In this document: in pieces, positions 37,998-47,897 of the stretch
Layout of the letters: every line of letters begins with the position of its first letter
Position numbering within the stretch: the stretch's first letter is position 1
Assembly (NCBI GenBank): GCA_013400115.1
Contig: VXBP01003652.1
Span: 753,303 to 817,302, forward strand
From: Rhinopomastus cyanomelas
Lineage: Eukaryota; Chordata; Aves; Bucerotiformes; Rhinopomastidae
Direction of reading: 5' to 3'
DNA: 64,000 nt
Program-made: the position numbers and the translations under genes
The notes under the pieces: generated by a model
Told to the model about the DNA's origin: nothing
Seen by the model: only the letters and a program-made list of their open reading frames with translations
The model's database searches: none

Positions 37998-38075
37998 GAG
38001 TCACAGAACATTAGGGATTGGAAAGGACATCAAAAGATCATCTAGTCCAACTGCCTGCCACAGGAAGATCACCTA
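37998..38075 (-). mobile_element. CR1 3'-end fragment, group A
   Basis: About 78 bp: GAGTCACAGAACATTAGGGA through AGGAAGATCACCTA. It lies about 590 bp downstream of exon 2 in the gene direction. Confidence 0.9.
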
Positions 38076-38665
38076 CATTCAGAGCAGAAAAAGGAATACC
38101 TACCCAGTTTCTGGCTCTAGATACATCCTGCAAACAGGCTTATGAAACTCAATTACACTCAAGACAAAGAAGTTTCTTTCTACAAAAAAAGTTTTTTAAC
38201 ACTTAAAACTGCAGTTTCTGCCCTTTTGTGGTGCAAATGATTTTTAGTTGCAGAAAAGCGTATCAAAAGGCATCAAGATTTCTGATGATGACAACTTCCC
38301 AACGTGTTTCTTTCAAGAAGCACTTTTGGAGGTGACAAACTCTTGATTCTCTGCTCTAATACCCCACTGCCCTCTGCTCTGGTATTTACTGCGAGATGGT
38401 AGGACACAATGTACTGTTATTTTATATCTGTATGAGTTACTAGATATCCAACATGGAAAGTACTGTTCTGCTTGGGAGTTCACACCCCCTTTTAAAAACA
38501 GGGGCATATCTTTGCATAGCACAAATGCCTCCGCTCATTTAAAACATTTTAACCCTTAAAAGTACACTTAGGCAGATGTTACACTCCTCAGCTTGATAAA
38601 CGCAGCAATTATGACATTCTCGACGACAAATCAAACACAACTAAAGGACACAGACATTCTGTTAC
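38076..38665. other. 5' part of intron 2 next to exon 2
   Basis: Nothing recognised. Confidence 0.5.
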
Positions 38666-38810
38666 CTTGTTTGACCATTTGTAGGCTTGAAGAAGCTGGC
38701 TGTAAAGTGGAGTTTTGTCCTGAACAGGATCGAGGCTCAACAGTCCACTATTGTGCAAGGGGTGGTTCTCAGACGGTTTACCTACTAGGTTGCTCAGACG
38801 CTCCAGTTCA
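38666..38810 (-). CDS. MED27: MED27 exon 2 (internal coding exon)
   Basis: A 145-bp exon: one base completing codon 69 (GG|T, glycine), then codons 70-117. The translation starts ELERLSNLVGKPSENHPLHN and ends QLLQAYKWSNK, matching the conserved middle of vertebrate MED27. The acceptor is TTTCTTTCAG just before 38810 and the donor is AAG|GTAACA at 38665-38664. The exon 3 junction is in phase 0. There is no stop or frameshift. Human MED27 as I recall it has asparagine at the codon split by the exon 1/2 junction, where this gene has glycine. Confidence 0.96.
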
Positions 38811-40199
38811 CTGAAAGAAAACAGACATTTTAAAAGTAGTCTGAAGACCCAGAGATCTGAGATGTACAGTCCTCCTACAGGGACAGTAATCATGCATCAA
38901 TTCTACTCTAGCATTGAGTATTCTAGTGAGTTTTAAATACCTCCCTCATTATTCAAACAATTTAAAGTGCTCTGTTAGTTCTTGAGCTCCGTGCTGCTTC
39001 GGACAGGCAGTACAAGTAAAGAGTCTTTGCAAGACAACCTGCAAAGAGTCAAACTCTAGAAGGTCTCGTTCACAAGCCCAGGCTATCTTTTGAACAATGC
39101 AAATCCTCAGAAACTACAAAATTCTGACTTCAGCACTGCCCGCAACATTATAAGTATGTATTTAACCAATAAGCAGATACCTCCTCATTTAATGAAAGAG
39201 CTAAAAACTAACATTTTCCTCATAGAAACTCAGAGAGGAAGTTGGCACTAGTTCTAAGCCTGGAGATGATCCTGTGAAGTTTGTGATTACTCTAAGCAAA
39301 TACACACATTCCAAATTCTCAGGACAAGGAAGCATTTGATTTCCATGAGCAATTTGCAGATGTGCATAAAATATTCAACTAAAACATAAGAAGCACTCTC
39401 TTCCCAAGAAAAGAAAATACTTCCCTGTGAAATGATCTAGTATTGCTTCATATCTTACTCGTCAAACGCTACATTTAATAGTAACAGAAGTCAAACAATT
39501 TTTAAAAGCTGCATTAATCAACTGCAGAAGAAAGACTGGCTACTCTGCAGATTAAAAATGCAGTTTTTCAAGTGACACCACTAATCAGGTGCCTTTCCTT
39601 TGCACTTCAGGATGTTACATCCTACTCTGAACTTCAGAAGTCCAACTAAATCAAAAGGAGGATTCAGACCCTTCAAAGGATGACTTCTAAAAATCTCCCT
39701 AAAGAAAAAAAGCCAATACCTTAATTTGCATTTAATGAAGGTTAGGAAAATAAAAGCCATGAGGGAACTGACAGTTAAGAGACTTCCACACTTCACTACC
39801 AAAATTTTCTCATTAATTAATCAGCAGTTCTTCCAAGTTTCCATGACTGACATGTTCTCTGAAAACTCATGAAGGTGCTTCATATTTCTCAACAAAATTT
39901 AAAAGCGTAAACATAACAGACTGAATAGCTAGGGATTTGTGTGAAATGAGTGACTGGGACCCTCAATCAAATGTGAGCTGAAGTCCACTGGTAACTAACA
40001 TCACCACACTTTGGACTATTCCCTTGCTACTTGAAATGTGTGCTTCAAAACACACACAAGAGAGTACCTAACACTTCCATGCTATATTAATTACTACAGT
40101 TATATTTTAAAAAAACAAGTTAAATAACTTTAAATTAGTATTATGAACTATATCTCAGAAGGAATTGGCAACAAAAGGGTCACCAAAGCACTGACAAGC

Positions 40200-40640
40200 A
40201 TATCCACCAATGCTGTGGAAGAAAGGGTGAAAAAGCAACTGATGAAGTTCCTCTAGGGTATGGTAGGAAGGACAGAGAGCAACTGCAAAGAGTGGCACAG
40301 GAACTTCACAGCACTGAAATGCTGGCTAATAAACTCTAAAGTCAAGGAGTGTAAAATACTACATGTGAGACAAGCCAGCTCAGAGCCAAATGCTATCTGT
40401 TATTGTTTGGGAATAAGATTTCAGAGCTACACTGAATAATTTTTTACAAACCTACCAAGGAAGACAAGAAGGATGACCAAAGGAATGGCACAGCTCTCAT
40501 GTAGCGAATTATGAAGCCTTCCCAACTTGAAGTCAATAAAAACCAAAGGGAGACAACAGATGCCTATAAATCTGTGCACAACTTCATTTGTAAGGATGAC
40601 TATCCAACCCCTTTCCTGATGGAAGGGAAGACGGAGGTTA
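40200..40640 (+). mobile_element. Possible ancient CR1/L3-like remnant
   Basis: Several words are collinear with the CR1 ORF end: CACAGCACTGAAATGCTGGC then AACTCTAAAGTCAAGGAGTG, and later AGGATGACCAAAGGAATGGC followed by CAGCTCTCATG. The similarity is weak and broken, so this is a tentative call. Confidence 0.35.
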
Positions 40641-40824
40641 ACAAGTTATATTACCACAAACAAAACTAAAAATCAGCAAGGCCTATTATCCAGCAAGAAA
40701 TGAATATCAGCTCTCTAGAGGCCAGATGATGTGCTAGAACACCTCCCTGGAGGATCCAGTTGAACCCAGACATGCTCTGGCTAGACCCACAGAGAATGAC
40801 ATTGTTTCAGTAAGAAGAAAATTT

Positions 40825-40945
40825 CAAGAACATAGAGTCCAACCACGAACCTAACTCTAGACCAAACCCACTGCTAAACCATGTCCTTCAACATTGTATC
40901 TGTGTGACTTTAAACACATCTAGGGATGGTGATTCAACTCGCACA
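40825..40945 (-). mobile_element. CR1 3'-end fragment, diverged
   Basis: About 120 bp: GAGTCCAACCACGAACCTAAC, AACCATGTCCTTCAACATTG, ACATCTAGGGATGGTGATTC. It matches the layout of group B CR1 with many changes. Confidence 0.72.
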
Positions 40946-41265
40946 GCCTTTTCCCATGCTGAATGACCCTTCCATGGGCCATCAGCCTCAAAATTTTATC
41001 TCTGTTTACGAGAAACACATCTGCCAGTATTAAACAACTGTCCTTACTTGCCTTACAGGTCTTAGTAATAAAATGGCCATTCTTGAGCCACTTGGATGCT
41101 ACTCAGTAACCAGAGCTCAAAATGGGCTTATTTTTGCTTAAACAAAAACCCAAAGAACAATCTTCCTGCAACCAAGAGCATCCACCTTGCCAATGCAACA
41201 CCACCAACTGCTCCTTTTTAAAAAAGGACAAGCATAAAATCAAGACTGTTATCATGAGCAGCATT

Positions 41266-41515
41266 CACAGAATCAAAGAATCTCTTTCATTGGAAGACTG
41301 CTTTAGGATCACCAGGCCCAGCCTCTGACCCTGCACTGCCAGGCCACCACTATACCCTGTCCCTCAGCACCAGATCCTCACGTCGTTTAGATCCCTCCAG
41401 GAATGGGGCCACCACCACTGTCCTGGGCAACCTACTACAAGGTTTGATAATCCCTTCAGTGAAGAAATTCTTCCCAACATCCAGCCTAAACCTCCCCTGA
41501 CACAAACAAGGCTGC
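41266..41515 (-). mobile_element. CR1 fragment, older subfamily, beside exon 1
   Basis: About 250 bp: CACAGAATCAAAGAATCTCT, TTGGAAGACTGCTTTAGGATC, TCCAGGAATGGGGCCACCAC, CTTCCCAACATCCAGCCTAA. It lies about 180 bp inside intron 1 from the exon 1 donor. Confidence 0.85.
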
Positions 41516-41692
41516 AAAGAATAAAATGGAGCGCTTACGCATTTATTTTCTTAAAACACTCACCAGGAGTGTAAATGGCCCCGCAGTGCAAGGCTCCAAA
41601 GAGGGAGAGGCGCAGAGGGAACACCCCAGGACCCCATTCCCCCCTCGCACCCAGGAGGAGGTAAGAGAAACCCCTCAGGGCCGGCTGCTCAC

Positions 41693-41898
41693 CCCAGGTC
41701 GCGGCTGACCGAGTGCAGACTCTCCTGGAAGGCAGCCACGAAGCCCTTCTCGCGGCCTTCCAGCGTCTCCTTGTTTCGCATCCCATCCTTGAGGCAGTCG
41801 AAGACCCGCGTCACGCTGGAGCGCAGCGCCTGGATGGCGGCGATGGCCTGCGAGAAGGCCTCCAGGTTCACGCCGGGGCTCAGCACCGCCTCCGCCAT
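41693..41898 (-). CDS. MED27: MED27 exon 1, coding part (Mediator subunit 27)
   Basis: Encodes residues 1-68 and two bases of codon 69. The protein begins MAEAVLSPGVNLEAF and continues with SQAIAAIQALRSSV and FDCLKDGMRNKETLEGREK, the characteristic N-terminal helical region of MED27. The ATG at 41898 is chosen because it is the first ATG in this frame, lies in a strong context (AAGATGG) and places the conserved NLEAF segment near the N-terminus as in mammals. The frame stays open upstream to a GTG, which is not a plausible start. The donor is GG|GTGAGC at 41692-41691. The first about nine residues differ from the mammalian N-terminus as I recall it; the rest is nearly collinear. Confidence 0.95.
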
Positions 41899-41901
41899 CT
41901 T
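41891..41901 (-). promoter_or_regulatory. YY1-like motif overlapping the MED27 start codon
   Basis: The minus strand reads AAGATGGCGGA, 10 of 11 matches to the YY1 consensus AAGATGGCGGC. The ATG inside it is the MED27 start codon. YY1 sites at this position are known in many housekeeping and ribosomal-type genes. Here the motif also gives a strong translation-start context (A at -3, G at +4). Confidence 0.55.
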
Positions 41902-41930
41902 GAACAGCCGGGCCCGGCCCCCTCCCCGGG

Positions 41931-41949
41931 GCACGATGGGAAATGGAGT
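41931..41949 (-). promoter_or_regulatory. ZNF143/THAP11-type promoter motif (candidate)
   Basis: The minus strand reads ACTCCATTTCCCATCGTGC, which I count as 15 of 19 matches to the known ZNF143/THAP11 element ACTACAATTCCCAGCATGC, with the CCCA core intact. It lies about 33-51 bp upstream of the start codon, a typical location for this element. Binding is inferred, not shown. Confidence 0.5.
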
Positions 41950-41959
41950 CCGGGCGCCT

Positions 41960-41968
41960 GGGCGGGGC
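41960..41968 (+). promoter_or_regulatory. GC box (Sp/KLF site)
   Basis: GGGCGGGGC, a perfect Sp1/KLF core, lies about 60-70 bp upstream of the MED27 start codon inside the CpG island. Confidence 0.6.
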
Positions 41969-42149
41969 GGCCGGCGGCGCTTCCCTCAGGGACCGCCCCG
42001 GGCCCCTGCTGAGGCCGTGACACCCTGTCGCTGACCTCGGGGCGGCTGACCTGGGTATCTTGTGTCCCCACTGCTGAAAGCTGCCCGGTCCGGCTCCGAG
42101 CAAGAGAAAAGAGCCGGCACATCCCTCAACCCCTCCTCGGAATAACGTT

Positions 42150-42570
42150 TTCCAATCAACTCTCAGTCCAACTGCCAAACAACCCCACCCTGTCCCCACA
42201 GCTGCTCCTTGGTTCAACCCCTCCAGGGATGGTGACTCCCCCCTTCCCCGGGCAGCCTGTTCCAATCCCTGACCAGAGGGGAGAAATTTTTCCTGATGTC
42301 CAATCTAACCCTCCCCTGCCACTACCTGAGGCCATTTTCTCTCTTGTCCTATCACTAGTGACTTGGGAGAAGAGACTGAACCCCACCTCTTTACACCCTC
42401 CTTTCAGGTATCTGTAAAGGTCTCCCCTCAGCTTCCTTCCAGTTCCCTCAGCCTCACCCCATCAGACCCATCCTCGAGGCCCTTCACCAGCTTCATTGCT
42501 CATCTTTGGACTTGCTCCAGCATCTCAATGTCCTTCTGGTATGGAGGTGCCCAAAACTCAGCACAGTATC
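42150..42570 (-). mobile_element. CR1 fragment upstream of the MED27 promoter
   Basis: About 420 bp: CCAGGGATGGTGACTCCCCC, GGGCAGCCTGTTCCAATCCC, through the ORF tail to AATGTCCTTCTGG and GGTGCCCAAAACTCAGCAC. It is diverged, lacks the 3' terminal octamers, and starts directly at the upstream edge of the CpG island. Confidence 0.9.
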
Positions 42571-42655
42571 AGCGGTTATTTGCAAAGCACTGCGAAGCCT
42601 GAGCGTGTTACCACAGCACTTAGTGCTAGGTTGATTTTGTAGGAGATGCTTGTCA

Positions 42656-42785
42656 CAGAGCCATGGTATGAAAGGGTTGGGAAGGACCGTCTGGAGATGA
42701 TCTAGCCCAACCCCTCTGCCTGAGCAGGTTTTCCTAGAGCAGAATGTGCATGAACACATCCAGGTGGGTCACCAAGCACTGGGGG
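42656..42785 (-). mobile_element. CR1 3'-end fragment, another subfamily
   Basis: About 130 bp: AGAGCCATGGTATGAAAGGG, TTGGGAAGGACC, GATGATCTAGCCCAACCCC, CACATCCAGGTGGGT. It differs from groups A and B by the GATCTAGCCCAACCC signature. Confidence 0.82.
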
Positions 42786-45700
42786 TCTGTGGGACATCAA
42801 CCTTCATCCTGAAGGATCCCAGCAGCAGCAGAAGGCCATTGCCCAAGTTTCTGATGCCACCACCTGCTCTTTCACTCTCAGAGGGCAGTGAAAACAAACA
42901 CAGGTATGAAGCTCTGCACAGGGCAGCAGGCACTGCACACAGACAGAACTGCAGCACAGGGTAGGGTTTTGTTTTCTCAGCTTCCAAGGTAAATAACAAC
43001 CTTTTTCACAAAGCTATCAATTAAATTCAGTAAACACGATCCAGATAGGCAGATCCTTTAGTCAGGGATGCTTTTTCTTTCCTTGCTATATGTAAAATAG
43101 AAATGAATATGACATGAACAGCAGATGTGTCAGCGGCCGAGTGAAGCGAGGCTGTGCCCTCCAGCCAGCGACGCTTTTCCGTCTGTCATGCAATGGATTC
43201 TGAAAATTGAATCCAATCAATTACATTTTCTCAGACAACACCTGAGCTATTGGTAAGTGAAACCCTATTAGTTAGCATGAAGAATGAGAAAATTATAGGG
43301 CTGCAGTTCTTCTTCTCTTGAGCTTAGTAATGCTGTTGCATCTGAGCACAGAGGTAAAGCAACCCTGGAAGCGGTGTAGTCTGAAGCAACGTAGTTCAAC
43401 CTACAAAACCTAGTGGTCTACTTGAATGAATCAGCAATGGACTGGGCACACTTACTAAGGCTAATACGGACGAGACAGAATCAGTTCTCTATGTAAAAAA
43501 GCACTAAATCAACACACAGCAGCTGTAGGCAGAAAGGACAGGACTGTGTTAGCCAGACTGGCAACTTACACTCTTTATGGATCTATAACATTAGTTATGT
43601 TGGAGAACAAATGACTTTCTTTGGACTATCATAAATGAAGGGAGTACTCGTAGGCTGAATGATCAGAATGAAAAACACAACATAGCTTTGCCCTAGAAAC
43701 TCAAAAGTGGGCATTCACATTTTTTCACTCCAAGGATCTTCTTTTGCTTGCATGAAGGAGAAGCCAAGTTTTCCTGAGCAGACAATGAGCAATTCAGAGC
43801 ACTAAGAACTCCATTGGCTCTGTTGGGAATTAAAGCAGACTCTGCTTCAATCTAGAGATAATGGCTAAAGAGGAAAGCAGGAGTTCCGGCTCCTCTTACT
43901 ACTCCTCCTCCTGTTCAGCCATATCTAGAAGGAAAAGGCTGGGTGGTTGGATGGGTTCATTTGTAGGGTATCACCTTCCTAAGCTGCTCACTGCTTTCTT
44001 TTAAGCGATATTCCGGAAGTGGCAGCTTGCCCAAACCAAGGCAGTAATCTAATTCCATCTTCATTATACGGGTGTTGTAAGTGGGCGTTAAGGATATTAT
44101 AAAACATGTGAAACGAGGATATCTCCAAGGTGCAGACCAAACTCTTTTGGCCTTAAAATCACCAGTGAAATACAACAGCAAGAATCCAGCAGACATTCAA
44201 AGTATCCAAAAGTCTCATTAGCTGACAGCTGTAGACTGAGCTCCTGCAAAATAATCTGGCTGGCCCAACAGGGACACGCGTCCTCATCTGAGCAAGCATC
44301 AGAACTGACATCTTTTATCCTCTCCACCACAAGTTCAAGCACCTAGTGGTCTCCCTCCAAAAACAGATCACTATTACAGCGCATGGGTTATATCCACATC
44401 GCACAGCACGAGTGTCACGTAGGGAGACACAAAGGGCAGTCGCGGTGCTGGAAGCACGTGCTCTGGTACTTCAGTGTTCTGACCAGGCTAATAAACCCTG
44501 CCTCTCGATGTGCCTAATGAGCTCAGGCAGATCCCTGTGCTAACACGGTGCGACTACAGCTAGCCCAGTTATCTCAGCACACTGCCGCACCGTGCCGCGT
44601 AGACCGAGAGGTGCAATAGAGAAGACTGCAGTGAACTGCCAGGTTTGGATCTGTTCTGTGGCTAAAGAGAGAATTTCATTTTGGGTGCTGTCAGTCTCCT
44701 AACGTACATAAGCTCTGAACTCACTCGGAGAGAAAGCGGGGGGAAAGTCACAATCCAGCCTGGCATCACATACAGCTTGACAGGAGCAGGACAGCTCTGT
44801 TCCGAAGCAGAAGCTTCACTGGAGAGCTCGTAATTAAGATAAACCTTTCACAGCAAAGGATGTTATGGCAATTTTACACAAATAGCAGCTACTAACAACC
44901 AAGTGGGCTGTAATTAATCAGCAACGTCAAGGAGAAAGGAGGATTCTGGAATCCTTGCAGAGGTACGGTAAACCGTTTGTTAGGGAGGAAGGTGCCCAAT
45001 TAGAAATGCATTCTCATTTAAGAGAGATCAGTTCTGTTGTCAGGGCAGACAACTAAATGGGGACTGTTTGGTTTCATACCAAATGCAGATAATCTCTCAT
45101 GAAATGTCTGGACAGAACTCAACATTTAGAATAGCTACCATTGCAAGAAACAATCTTGATCTTCCTCTGCGATAGATGGATGCTGATATTTATTCCGTGC
45201 CAAGCTGGACTGATAATCATCACCAGGGCCTCTTCATTTCTTCATACTTCATTGCTACACTCTTGACAGCACTTCAGACAAATACAACAAACTGATTATT
45301 ATTTTGTTGTTGTTGTTCAAGTAATCGTGACCCTCACTAGTACAATTGGTAAGATATTCCTGCTATTTTTACACCCTTATTAATTTCTGTCAGGTTTTTA
45401 GTCTTCATTTAGCCACAGAGTTTACTACACAATGCATTATTGAAGCAGAAGAGAAGCTGGGAGGTTATCGACTCATGTCTGAGGCTTCTGCCAAGAGAGG
45501 GGAGCACGTCCTGCCTCCTTTTTAGACAAGGTTGGAATGGCAAGACATTTACAGACATTGGGGAGCCTTGATCTTCAGTGCTAGTTCATTCCTATTGTTC
45601 CCTGAATCAGAATCTCCTACTGTATCCAACAATAGTGAGTGAAAATCTTACCCGAAGACTCCTGCCAGGAGCAACAGTGAAATAATGAACTGAGGTGACA

Positions 45701-46018
45701 GTGATAACCGAGTTATCATCAGATTTCCTCTGGGATGAATAGACTTAGCTTAGTATTGTTTCAGGCTCTCAGGCGGCCAGGCTGATTCGAAAGGATCTTC
45801 TCTCACATCCCAGTGTATAGAAAACAGAACTGGAGGCCTCCCAGTCCCCTTAGGGGGTCACTGTAGGAACTACAGTTTTCAGAGGGGCTATTCAGTTCCT
45901 TATTCACAATGTTTAGTTTCAGTTTAAGGTTATAAAGCGTCCACATCACATGCAGAAGACCCAGCACACAACAGATTTGTCTGCAGAACCAGTAAGGACT
46001 GGTTGGATTACGATTCTT
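42786..46018. other. CR1-free upstream sequence (about 3.2 kb)
   Basis: No exon or RNA gene recognised. It holds a (TTG)4 run at 45304-45317, a CpG-containing patch at about 43,125-43,180 followed by TAAT/ATCAAT words, and a TAATTA-rich stretch at about 44,840-45,260 that could be regulatory (see findings). Confidence 0.45.
45304..45317 (+). repeat. (TTG)n microsatellite
   Basis: Four consecutive TTG units plus a partial one. Confidence 0.8.
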
Positions 46019-46465
46019 CACAGAATCACAGAATATTAAGGATAGGAAGGGACCTCAAAAGATCGTCTAGTCCAGTCCCCCTGCCACAGCAGGATCACCT
46101 AGACCAAGTCACACAGGAACGTATCCAGGCAGGTTTTAAATATCTCCAGAGAAGGAGACTCCACAACCCAGCCTGGGAAGCCCCTTCCAGTGCTCTGTCA
46201 CCCTCACTGGGAAGAAGTTTCTTCTCGTACTGACATGGAACCTCCTCTGTTCCAGCTCACACCCGTTGCCCTTTGTCCTATCATTAGATGCCACTGAGCA
46301 GAGCCTGGCTCCATCCTCCTGACACCCACCCTTTACTTATTTATCAACATTAATGAGATCACTCTTCAGTCTTCGTTTCTCCAAACCAAAGAGACCCAGC
46401 TCCCTCATCTTTTCCTCATAAGAGAGTTGTTCTACTCCCTTCATCATCTTCAGCTCCCTCCTGTC
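46019..46465 (-). mobile_element. CR1 fragment, group A, about 445 bp
   Basis: From TCACAGAATCACAGAATATTA through the ORF tail to CCTTCATCATCTTC. It has one of the longer collinear matches to the group, but small indels (AACCCAGCCTGGGAAG) break the frame. Confidence 0.93.
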
Positions 46466-47351
46466 TGGTGAAACCAGTGTCCATAACATCAGTTTTAAGA
46501 TAATTCAAAGAGATCTGCTGTGATGCTCTGCTGCTTCTGGAGTTTCAGTCCCTGGAGACATCAACTTAACACCTTATCCCAGCACTGAATTTGCATGAGA
46601 AGTGTAAAGGAAAGCACGAAAAGTAAACCATACCCAGCAAAACTCGCGGTGTTATTTTATGCATGCGGAATTCTGTCCCAAAACATGTCAGATTTCACTT
46701 GCAAAAAGAAAAGGCTGCTGTTTTATTCTGTGTGTGTGTGTGTGTGCAATCTGCAGAGGAGCGTACTCAGCCACTTCTTTCCACATTCAGCGATCGGGTG
46801 TTGGAATCTGATGTACAACCAAACGGGAAGAAAGTAGCATTATTTAAAGGCTAGAGAACCGCTTAAAATTAGAGCTGTGAAGGCATCAGAAACCACTAGA
46901 AACCACAGATGGCTTGCACACAAATCCAGACTGCATTTAGTCCACTCAGCATCTAAAAAAAGACCCCCTAGGCTTTTGCCTTGAGTTTCGGTCTGTCTGT
47001 TGATGCCGGCTCCGAACACACTTCCTGTGAGTTGGGCTGCGACTCGTGTTCTGCTGCCCTGTGCCTTCCAATCCAAGTTGCTTCGAAAAATCTGCACAAA
47101 CGCATGGATTTTTAAATGATGCAGTTAAGATTTAATGTATTGTGCACATTTTCAAAGTGACAGCTATCCTGAGCAGGTTTAATAAGATATTAGCAGGGAT
47201 CATATAGCAGCAAGAAGAGACGAGTAGTTCTGCAATATGTGAGGGGCTGAGACTGAATGATCCAGTTGCTTCTAGTTGACTATTTTGATGATTCTTCAGT
47301 ATTAGAGTGAGTTAAACTCTTTGTTTTCCCTAAAAAGAGACTTCAGGATCA
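46466..47351. other. Unique sequence with a (TG)n run
   Basis: About 0.9 kb. It contains the dinucleotide repeat at 46729-46746. Nothing else recognised. Confidence 0.5.
46729..46746 (+). repeat. (TG)9 microsatellite
   Basis: Nine uninterrupted TG units. Confidence 0.92.
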
Positions 47352-47897
47352 GGCCATAGAATGTTCTAGGCTGGAAGGGACCTCTAGAGGTCATCTAGCC
47401 CAACCTCCCTACACAGGGACAACTCTACCAAGGTCAGGCAGCTCAGAGCCTCATCAAGCCTGACCTTAAATGACTCCAGGGATGGGGCCCCCACTACCTC
47501 CCCTGGACAGCCCATTCCAGCCATCAACCACCCTCACACTGAAGAGCTTCTTTCTAATATCCACCCTAAATCTATTCTTTCCCAGGTTGAACCCAGTGCT
47601 CCTTGTCCAATACAAACAAACCCTCTTGAAAAGACCTTCCCCTGCCTTCATGTAGGCTCCCCTCAGGCACTGGAAGGTCAAAAGTAAGTCCCCTCAGAGC
47701 CTTCTTTTCTGCAGGCTGAACAGCCCCAGCTCTCTCAGTCTGTCTTCATATGAGAGATGCTCTGTTCCCCTGATCATTTTAGTGGCCCTCCTCTGGACGT
47801 GCTCCAGTCTGTCTGCATCCTTCTTGTGCCGAGGGCACCAGAACTGGACACAATACTCCAGGTGAGGTCTCACCAGGACAGAATAGAGGGGCATCAT
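47352..47897 (-). mobile_element. CR1 fragment, distinct subfamily, about 545 bp
   Basis: From CATAGAATGTTCTAGGCTGG and CTCTAGAGGTCATCTAGCCC, with coding remnants in minus-strand frames at 47466-47681 and 47694-47897 (PLYSVLVRPHLEYCVQFWCP, VQRRATKMIRGTEHLSYEDR, LRELGLFSLQKRRL). These are hallmark CR1 reverse-transcriptase C-terminal motifs. It is broken by at least one frameshift near 47,690. Confidence 0.95.

Larger units (their letters stand above)
886..38665 (-). other. MED27: MED27 intron 2 (about 37.8 kb)
   Basis: A single GT-AG intron between exon 2 (donor GTAACA) and exon 3 (acceptor TTATTATCCAG). It holds about 28 CR1 fragments in both orientations, roughly 15 in gene-sense (minus) and 13 in antisense. 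No additional MED27 coding exon was seen, and the exon 2/3 join gives an uninterrupted MED27 protein. Short open frames in the intron outside CR1 resemble nothing I recognise. Confidence 0.9.
38811..41692 (-). other. MED27: MED27 intron 1
   Basis: A 2,882-bp GT-AG intron (donor GTGAGC, acceptor TTTCTTTCAG). It contains one clear old CR1 piece close to exon 1, a shorter diverged CR1 piece at about 40,825-40,945 and possible ancient CR1-like sequence at 40,200-40,640. The remainder, about 38,811-40,200, holds nothing I recognise. Confidence 0.9.
1..41990 (-). other. MED27: MED27 gene, 5' half (partial locus)
   Basis: Gene-level entry. Three exons on the minus strand encode the N-terminal half of Mediator complex subunit 27 (CRSP34), a nuclear protein of the RNA polymerase II coactivator Mediator. 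The exons join in frame: exon 1 ends with GG and exon 2 supplies T (codon 69), the exon 2/3 junction falls between codons 117 and 118, and exon 3 ends with CA of codon 161. The family length is about 311 residues, so exons for the C-terminal half, including the cysteine-rich end of the protein, must lie left of position 1. The right limit is approximate because the transcription start cannot be seen directly. The identity rests on long runs of residues matching vertebrate MED27 as I know it. Confidence 0.95.
41670..42115 (-). promoter_or_regulatory. MED27: CpG island and promoter of MED27
   Basis: A sharply GC-rich, CpG-dense block in an otherwise AT-leaning window. It spans exon 1, the 5' untranslated region and about 200 bp upstream. 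It contains a GC box, a ZNF143-like element and a YY1-like element, and I see no TATA box near the expected start. This is the usual layout of a broadly expressed gene. The exact transcription start is inferred to lie at about 41,930-41,990. Confidence 0.8.

Noticed and set aside
41899..41934. N-terminal extension of MED27 from an upstream GTG (MPRGGGRARLFK...)
   Set aside because: The codon at 41934 is GTG, not ATG. The ATG at 41898 has a strong context and fits the family N-terminus.
41675..42265. 196-codon minus-strand frame across the CpG island
   Set aside because: It is a shadow frame in GC-rich DNA overlapping MED27 exon 1 in another frame. Stop codons are rare there because of composition.
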